Part shown: piece after piece, positions 1-5,572 of the stretch
Numbering within the stretch: position 1 is the first letter of the stretch
Layout: each line of letters begins with the position of its first letter
Source of the DNA: Bryobacterales bacterium
GTDB taxonomy: Bacteria; Acidobacteriota; Terriglobia; Bryobacterales; Bryobacteraceae
DNA length: 9,993 nucleotides
Direction: 5' to 3'
Assembly (NCBI GenBank): GCA_020853155.1
Contig: JADYZL010000426.1
Coordinates: 1-9,993 of the forward strand
Made by a program: the position numbers and the translations under genes
Notes under the pieces: model-generated
What the model saw: the letters and a program-made list of their open reading frames with translations, nothing else
Database searches by the model: none
Told to the model about the DNA's origin: nothing

Positions 1-3000
1 CGTACGACAGTGTGCTCGATGGGCGGACGGACGCGTTTGTGATGCGTCTTTCCGCCGATGGCGGAACCCTCGAAGCCTCCACGCTCTACGGCGCGAGAGG
101 CGAAGATACGCTGGCCGGCATGCGCTTAGCGAGCAGCGGGGAAGTGGTGGTTGCAACGGGGAGGGCTCCATCCGATTTCCCGGCAAGCGCCAATGCGTTT
201 ATGCGAAGCGGCGACGGCAATACGCGGGTGTTCACCCGGTTTTCCGAGGATCTCAAAACAATCCGATGGGCTACTCACTACCCTCATGGATACGCCCTGG
301 AGGATTGGGCGCTGAACGAGGCCGATGAGCCCTTAATCCTCACCTTTCCGGATTCGGCGGCGGCCCTTCCGATCACTCCGGAGGCTCTGCTTCACAAGGG
401 GGGGACCGCAACGAGCCTGCACATTGGCCGCCTCCGCGCGGATGGCGCCGCCGTCACGTTTGGCTCCATGTATTTCTCGTCATCTGCCGAACTCCCGGTG
501 AGCGTCGCCTCGTGGAAAGGTTCGGTTCTCACACTGGTGCATCCACACGTCTACGCGCAGTTTTCTCCTCCCATTACGCTCGCGCCGTTAACCGTGGATC
601 AGTCGGGGCCGCCCTACGGCGTCTATCTCTCCCGGTTGAATCTCGCGGACCTCACCATCTGCACCCCTCGAATCACTCCGGAATCTCAGACCGTCAGCGG
701 CGCGGCCACTTCCGCCAACCTTCACGTGGAGGCGGCGCCCGGCTGTCCGTGGATCGCGACTTCTCCGACGGCTCAACCGCCGGCCACGGTGCCCACCGGA
801 GGCATTGGCTCGCGTGACCTTACGTTCGCCATGCTGAAGAACCACAGTTCCGTCGAGCAGAAGGTACACGAGGTTTACGTGGATGGGATTGCGGCAAAGA
901 TAATCCAGAACCCCATCAGTTGTGACGTCCAGGAGAGTTCCCCCGCCGTTTTCCACTTCGGCCCCGAGGGCGGAACCGCGACGGGTGTCTTCAGTCTTGG
1001 CATGGAATGCGAGCGCCGTTACCAGCCGGGTGACTTGTGGCTCAGCGTTGTAGACCCATCCGGGCGGCCCCTGAAGCCTCTCACGGCCGGCCCCGTCGGG
1101 TTCACCCTGAACGTCGGCCCGAATTCGTTTCAGGCGCGCTCCACAACCTTCCAGCTTGGCAAAGTTTCAATTCTGGTTTCGCAACTGGCTGGAAACTGCA
1201 CCGCCACGGTCACCCCGTCTTCGGCGGAAATCCCGGCCTCTGGCGGCACGGTTTCGATTTCGCTCGCCACCAGCGCCAGCACCTGCGCCTGGGACGCCAT
1301 CACCAGCAGCCGCCTCGCGATCGAAGGCAGTTCCAGCGGCACAGGCAGCGCCGGGATTGTAGTAAAGGTTCCCCCAAATCCCACGAATCAGCCCCGAACG
1401 GAGGCGGTGTCCGTTGCCGGAAAAACCGTGGAAATCCATCAGGCCGCCGGCCAATGCGCCGCCACCGTTTCGCCCCGAACGGTTTATGTGCCCCAGTCTG
1501 GAAGCACGTTCGAGTTTGATATCCAAGCCGAAGGCCCGGCGTGCGCATGGAATCCGGCGACATCGGCTCTGTGGATTTTGCAGAACTGGGAAGGGTCCCC
1601 GCATCAAGGGTCCGGCAAACTGCAAGGAAGTGTTTCCGAAAATCTGACCGGCGCGACCCGTGTCGCAAGTATCACCATCCTCGGCCAAACCGTGGAGGTA
1701 GTGCAGTACGCAGAACAGAGTTATAGTTTGACGATTTTGCCATTCTATGACGACCTCCCCTATTCCGTAAACGGAGAGGGAGGGAGAGGGATGCGCACCT
1801 ACACATTCCCGGTGGGAACGCCCATCACCCTCGTTGCTCCAGAGACCTTTCCAGCGGGCGATGGCATGCTGCGAGTCATCGACGGGTGGGGAGACACCGG
1901 GACCAACACCTACTCATTTACGGCAACGAGCGGTGGAGCTACCCTCATGCTCAGAAGCACCCTCTATTTTCGCGTGCGAGCAACGGCCAGCGGGAACATG
2001 CCGGGCGATGGCTCTCGCGTGGAGATCGCGATGGTCGGCGGCGCCCGGCGGGATGAACCGGATGGCGTCTACATCAGCTCATCCAGCACCGTTAGATTCG
2101 AGGCAATCGACGGAGCTCACAGTATCTTCAACGGGTGGGGAGGGTCTCTTGGCAATTCCGTGATGAGCCGGGTCACTTTCTCATCGATCTTTGCTCCTGG
2201 AGATATGATCGCCTTCTTCACTCCGGGTTCGCTGATGCCCTACACGTTCGACCCCGCTCGCGTCGTCTTGCGCTATGGCGGCGCGGGCGGTTTAGTAGTT
2301 TTGACGGGGCGCTTCGATATTTCGAATCGGGGGGCGGGGACCCAGACACTTCGGCCAGCCACGTACTCTTGCGACTCGCCGATCACCCCGCCGATCAGAG
2401 CCTTTAGCAATACGGGCGTGATCCCGGGTTCTCTCGAAATTGAAGTCTTGCGTCCTCGAGCCGCCGTCCTTCCGAATGGAACGTACGACTGCCACGTGAT
2501 GATTGGTGTCGGGCAAGACGCAGCCTCGGTGATCGACCTGCCGGTTCGTATCGTTATCGAGAAACCGGAGGTGAATGAAAACGGCGTTGATGTCCGTGCG
2601 GTTGTCGACGCGGCAGCCTACCGGCCTTTTGCCGTGCCGGCGGGAGGGATTGCCACAATCTTCGGGATGCGGCTCGCGAACGACACCTTGCACGCCCCCA
2701 GTCTTCCTCTACCGCTGAACCTGGGCGGCGCCCAGGTGGTACTGGCCGACGTCGCGAGCGGAACTTTAACGGTGGCGCCGCTTTTCTACGTTTCTCCCAC
2801 TCAGATCAACTTCTATGTGCCGTCTTCACACCCGGCAGGAGAGAGTGAGGTGCGCGTTTCGGGGGGCGGCGCTTTCGACGCAAGGTTCCCTGTTAACGTT
2901 CAGCCGGCGATACCAAACTTCTTTAGCGCCAATGCAAACGGCAAGGGAGTCGCCACCGGCCAGGCCGTGCTCACAACGCCTGGCTCTCCAGCGCGAGCGG

Positions 3001-3308
3001 AGACAGATCTGGCGAACTGTCCGCCGAGTGGAGGAGTCTGTACAGCTCGCCGGGTCAATCCCGGCGCTGTGGGACAAGACCTGTTCCTCGTGCTCTATGG
3101 CACAGGTTTCCCTCCTCAGCACGAACGCCCAACGGTGTACATCGACGGACAACCGGTAACGGTGGACTACAACGGTCCGCAGGGCCAATACGTTGGCCTC
3201 GATCAGGTGAACCTCCGTATTCCGCCCGAATTGCGAACTCCGGGTGTCCGGACGATTGAGATGGAGTATAGGGGTTACCGCTCCAATGCGGTGACGGTTC
3301 TGTTCTAG
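1..3308 (+). CDS. Mosaic surface/secreted protein: SBBP-like start, four BACON-like modules, two InlB-type repeats, TIGR03437-like C-terminus (5' partial)
   Basis: The reading frame is open to the left edge (frame from nt 3), so the GTG at 12 is probably not the true start; the signal peptide would lie outside the window. The first ~200 residues resemble SBBP/beta-propeller repeats (DAFVMRLSADGG, then STLYG, then SDFP). Next come four modules, each opening at a Cys (nt 660, 921, 1197, 1455; 86-92 residues apart) and three of them closing in a V/I-x-Q strand; they look like BACON domains. From about nt 1720 to 2230 there are two repeats with a DGWGDTG or NGWGGSL core, like divergent InlB B-repeats. 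An Ig-like stretch follows. The last ~240 residues (from about nt 2585) match the pattern I know as TIGR03437, with VVDAAAYRPFAVPAGGIATI, then YVSPTQINFYVP, then YGTGFP. The likely role is an extracellular or cell-surface structural or carbohydrate-binding protein; no catalytic motif is seen. It ends in TAG within CTAG. Confidence 0.9.
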   Translation, partial: YDSVLDGRTDAFVMRLSADGGTLEASTLYGARGEDTLAGMRLASSGEVVVATGRAPSDFPASANAFMRSGDGNTRVFTRFSEDLKTIRWATHYPHGYALEDWALNEADEPLILTFPDSAAALPITPEALLHKGGTATSLHIGRLRADGAAVTFGSMYFSSSAELPVSVASWKGSVLTLVHPHVYAQFSPPITLAPLTVDQSGPPYGVYLSRLNLADLTICTPRITPESQTVSGAATSANLHVEAAPGCPWIATSPTAQPPATVPTGGIGSRDLTFAMLKNHSSVEQKVHEVYVDGIAAKIIQNPISCDVQESSPAVFHFGPEGGTATGVFSLGMECERRYQPGDLWLSVVDPSGRPLKPLTAGPVGFTLNVGPNSFQARSTTFQLGKVSILVSQLAGNCTATVTPSSAEIPASGGTVSISLATSASTCAWDAITSSRLAIEGSSSGTGSAGIVVKVPPNPTNQPRTEAVSVAGKTVEIHQAAGQCAATVSPRTVYVPQSGSTFEFDIQAEGPACAWNPATSALWILQNWEGSPHQGSGKLQGSVSENLTGATRVASITILGQTVEVVQYAEQSYSLTILPFYDDLPYSVNGEGGRGMRTYTFPVGTPITLVAPETFPAGDGMLRVIDGWGDTGTNTYSFTATSGGATLMLRSTLYFRVRATASGNMPGDGSRVEIAMVGGARRDEPDGVYISSSSTVRFEAIDGAHSIFNGWGGSLGNSVMSRVTFSSIFAPGDMIAFFTPGSLMPYTFDPARVVLRYGGAGGLVVLTGRFDISNRGAGTQTLRPATYSCDSPITPPIRAFSNTGVIPGSLEIEVLRPRAAVLPNGTYDCHVMIGVGQDAASVIDLPVRIVIEKPEVNENGVDVRAVVDAAAYRPFAVPAGGIATIFGMRLANDTLHAPSLPLPLNLGGAQVVLADVASGTLTVAPLFYVSPTQINFYVPSSHPAGESEVRVSGGGAFDARFPVNVQPAIPNFFSANANGKGVATGQAVLTTPGSPARAETDLANCPPSGGVCTARRVNPGAVGQDLFLVLYGTGFPPQHERPTVYIDGQPVTVDYNGPQGQYVGLDQVNLRIPPELRTPGVRTIEMEYRGYRSNAVTVLF

Positions 3309-3527
3309 GGAAGACCAAAGGAAGGACACCGCAGACGGAGCCCGAGCTTGTCGGACTGAAGATCTCTCGAACCTGGAATCAATAACGTACGGATGACCCA
3401 CTCCTCGTAAACCATCGATTCTTCGTGACACCGTGTGTTCCTTCCGACAGGCTCTATTCCCAATTCGAATCCCGAACGGTCCCTTCGCCACGCTCCCCTT
3501 CCGTCACCGTACGGAATCGCTTCCAGC

Positions 3528-3549
3528 GCGATTCCGAGAGGAGAATCGC
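3528..3549. repeat. Inverted repeat, 7-bp stem, 8-nt loop
   Basis: GCGATTC at 3528-3534 pairs with GAATCGC at 3543-3549 around the loop CGAGAGGA. A further GAATCGC occurs at 3514-3520, which offers an alternative pairing partner. No T-tract follows, so it is not a canonical terminator. The repeat is visible directly; any function is unknown. Confidence 0.45.
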
Positions 3550-3783
3550 TCGCGCCAGCCGCACGATCACCCATCTCCAAAATAATCCTTGCTCCCACAA
3601 CCTCCCTGTTTTCCATTCCTTCCATCGCCTGAAGCCCGCCACTACCGGCGTCATGGTTCGATTCCGCACACGCGAGCCGCATAATCTTTGTGCGGGGGAG
3701 ATCTCTGTCCTCCCGCTCAATGCTGCCAAGCACATCGCAAAGCTCTTCGAAATCCGAATCGTCCCCTCGCTCCCATTCGCTCC

Positions 3784-3804
3784 GGCTGGTTCGAAAGACC
3801 AGCC
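3784..3804. repeat. GC-rich inverted repeat, 7-bp stem, 7-nt loop
   Basis: GGCTGGT (3784-3790) and ACCAGCC (3798-3804) form a perfect stem around TCGAAAG. The stem would be stable in RNA from either strand. No run of T follows on the plus strand (CGCGAGATCC) and no run of A precedes it, so neither strand gives a textbook terminator. It may be a structured element in an untranslated transcript or chance. Confidence 0.45.
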
Positions 3805-3860
3805 CGCGAGATCCTTGCTTCTGCAGCAACCCTCTCTGGCCCCGCCCAATCCCGAGCGGC

Positions 3861-3905
3861 TTTTGTCCGGATCGCATCCGGAAAATCCGGAAAATCCGGA
3901 CAAAA
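3861..3905. repeat. 12-bp inverted repeat enclosing tandem TCCGGA repeats
   Basis: TTTTGTCCGGAT at 3861-3872 is the exact reverse complement of ATCCGGACAAAA at 3894-3905, with a 21-nt loop. Inside and at the edges TCCGGA occurs four times (3866, 3877, 3886, 3895); the last three copies sit on a 9-nt period (TCCGGAAAA twice, then TCCGGACAA). A further CCGGACAAA lies at 3987-3995. The arms start with T4 and end with A4, the opposite of a terminator on either strand unless read through the A/T pairing. It could be a protein-binding site, a small palindromic repeat element or a slippage-expanded tract. Confidence 0.6.
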
Positions 3906-4305
3906 CCCAACCGGCCTAACCTGCTCCATCCCAATCACTTAGGAAGAAAAGGGAGCATTTCCCACCACCCGCGTTTTTTCCACGAACCGGACAAATCTCC
4001 CCCATCGGCCGCCTGTTCGCCGGAACATGTTTCTTGATTGCGTGGATATTCTGGGCCGGGCCTTCCCAAGCGAAGTCGAAAGTCCTCCCGAGTTTCCTAT
4101 CCGCGGAATGCGTTCGCATGGGAAGCGATGCGGCCTTCACAGCACGGCCGGGATGCTCGGGAGCCTTTTGGGACTGGACCGGCGTTTCCGTTTCCCTCTT
4201 CCCATCGGATGCCTCCAGTAGAACCCTACGGCCACTTCCAAACTCGTGATATCCCCCTCCCCTCAGCCAGCAGGCCACACAGCGGTAAGTTCAACCCTGA
4301 ACGTC

Positions 4306-4344
4306 GTTTCCGGCAAGTTTCCGGGCGGGGCCCGCCGTTTGCGG
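4306..4344 (+). promoter_or_regulatory. Three GTTTCCGG-like direct repeats upstream of the isomerase gene (candidate operator)
   Basis: GTTTCCGG occurs at 4306-4313 and 4317-4324, and a one-mismatch copy GTTTGCGG at 4337-4344. The start-to-start distances are 11 and 20 bp, near one and two turns of the helix. A GC-rich dyad (GGCGGG and CCCGCC around one G, 4324-4336) lies between the second and third copies. The repeats sit 55-95 bp before the start codon of the isomerase gene. An operator role is inference; no convincing -35/-10 pair was recognised. Confidence 0.25.
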
Positions 4345-4383
4345 ATAAGCTGAATAGGAACCGGGAATTCCGCCATTTCCACT

Positions 4384-4389
4384 AAGGAG
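4384..4389 (+). promoter_or_regulatory. Ribosome binding site AAGGAG of the isomerase gene, inside a palindrome
   Basis: AAGGAG lies nine bases before the ATG at 4399 and is a strong Shine-Dalgarno sequence, which fixes this start. It is followed, after one C, by its own reverse complement CTCCTT (4391-4396). In RNA the outer AAGG and CCTT could pair around a five-base loop and partly hide the site. Confidence 0.8.
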
Positions 4390-4398
4390 CCTCCTTCG

Positions 4399-5457
4399 AT
4401 GCATCGCCGCGGCTTTCTGAATACCTCGCTGCTGGCCGCCGCACTCGCAGCGGCGAACACTTCCCCCGCATCTCCGGTGGAAACCGGGAAAGATCCCGCG
4501 CGATTCGGGCTCGACCTTTGGAGCGTGCGCAGCCAGGGTTGGAATGCGTTTCAGTATGTGGACCACGCGGTGGAGCATAAGCTAAGAGTGATCCAGTTCG
4601 CGGACGCCAACACCCTCGGCAGCCTGGAGCCAGACCACGCGCGGAGAGTGAAAGCCTACGCAGACGAGAAGGGCGTGCTGCTTGAGATGGGGATGGGCAC
4701 CATCTGTCCCACTTCCAGCGGTTGGCGCGGCAAGAAGGAGCCCATCGAACCCTGGATTCTGCGTCACGTGGAAGCGGCCCGATTGCTGGGCTCTCCCATT
4801 CTGCGCTGCCTCATGGGCGGCGCGAAGGAGCGCAAGTCGGATATCCCTCTCGCGAAGCACACGGAAGCCATGCTGGCCACGCTGCGCAACATCCGCTCGC
4901 GGGTGACGGACATGGGCGTGAAGATGGCGATTGAGAACCATTCCGGCGATTACCAGGGCCGGGAACTCGCGCCCATCGTGGAGGAAGCGGGCAAGGATTG
5001 GGTGGGGGTAATCTTCGATTCTGGGAACCCCATCTGGACGATCGAAGATCCTATGGTGGCACTGGAACATCTGGCCCCTTATGTCGTGAGCTCGCACCTG
5101 CGGGATAGCTATGTTTGGACGACGGAGGAGGGCGTGGCCGCGCGCTGGGTGGTGTTTGGCGAGGGCAATGTGGGAATTCGAGGAGTCTTGAACGCCCTGC
5201 TCGAACGGTGCCCGAATGCCTCAGTGCTATTGGAGACCATCACGGTACGGCACAACGATCTCAAGGTGAAACGCCCCGAGTTCTGGAAGGGATACGAAGA
5301 CGTGCCGGCGAACGAGTTCATGCGCTTTTATGCACTGGCCGAAAAGGGGAACGCGCAGCCTCCGCTGCCTCAACTGACGAAGGAACAAATGGTGGCGCGG
5401 CAACTCGCGGATTCGAACCAGGGCCTCGTGAATGTGCGCAGGATGTTTTCCGCCTGA
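4399..5457 (+). CDS. Tat-exported sugar phosphate isomerase/epimerase (xylose-isomerase-like TIM barrel)
   Basis: A 352-residue protein, typical length for the family plus an export signal. The start is fixed by AAGGAG nine bases upstream and by the N-terminus: twin arginines (HRRGFL, residues 2-7), an Ala/Leu-rich core and a likely cleavage near residues 22-27, as in Tat substrates. The rest fits an AP-endonuclease-2-like TIM barrel. Four candidate metal ligands are in the usual order: Glu179 (KMAIENH), Asp207 (IFDSGN), His233 (SSHLRD) and Glu279 (VLLETI), with GEGNVG (254-259) matching the usual G-E-G turn. Known members interconvert ketoses or isomerise inositol-type compounds; many acidobacterial and planctomycete paralogues are exported with unknown substrates. 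The substrate cannot be read from the sequence. The next gene follows in the same direction, so co-transcription is possible. Confidence 0.88.
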   Translation: MHRRGFLNTSLLAAALAAANTSPASPVETGKDPARFGLDLWSVRSQGWNAFQYVDHAVEHKLRVIQFADANTLGSLEPDHARRVKAYADEKGVLLEMGMGTICPTSSGWRGKKEPIEPWILRHVEAARLLGSPILRCLMGGAKERKSDIPLAKHTEAMLATLRNIRSRVTDMGVKMAIENHSGDYQGRELAPIVEEAGKDWVGVIFDSGNPIWTIEDPMVALEHLAPYVVSSHLRDSYVWTTEEGVAARWVVFGEGNVGIRGVLNALLERCPNASVLLETITVRHNDLKVKRPEFWKGYEDVPANEFMRFYALAEKGNAQPPLPQLTKEQMVARQLADSNQGLVNVRRMFSA

Positions 5458-5572
5458 GCGCGCGGACTGTGCGGGCAGGGGGGAGTCCATGCGTGGAAAC
5501 GCGATCAGCAAGGCCGGAGGGAGACGCACGCTGGAACCGTTGTTGCACGGGCCTCGTCTCACCGTAGTGCTT

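Larger units (their letters stand above)
3309..4398. other. Long gene-poor intergenic region (~1.1 kb) with repeats and only doubtful ORFs
   Basis: No ORF here resembles a known family. The plus strand is pyrimidine-rich in places. Open frames occur on both strands but mirror each other, and none shows the consistently high third-position G+C of the flanking genes. The longest is on the minus strand, nt 3305-3934 (209 codons, TTG start, no clear ribosome site), rich in Arg, Gly and Glu. A plus-strand frame open from 3920 to 4249 holds a hydrophobic stretch (LFAGTCFLIAWIFWAG) followed by a possible signal-peptidase site and a Cys/Trp-containing tail. Its only early start is a TTG at 4034. Either could be a decayed or lineage-specific gene, but I do not call them. 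The region also carries a TCCGGA repeat cluster, two hairpins and the leader of the isomerase gene, listed separately. No tRNA or classic rho-independent terminator was seen. Confidence 0.6.

Noticed and set aside
2826..3491. Minus-strand ORF of 221 codons across the end of the first gene.
   Set aside because: It lies mostly opposite the well-supported TIGR03437-like domain, and has no recognisable motif.
3650..3670. GGTTCGATTCC, like a tRNA T-arm.
   Set aside because: The flanks give only two Watson-Crick pairs and one wobble pair, and no acceptor, anticodon or D arm can be drawn nearby.
3784..3804. Rho-independent terminator for the first gene.
   Set aside because: The stem is good, but no T-tract follows and it lies about 480 bases beyond the stop codon.
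3916..4278. Minus-strand ORF of 120 codons with a GTG start.
   Set aside because: It mirrors the plus-strand frame at 3920-4249, has no ribosome site or family match, and its composition looks non-coding.
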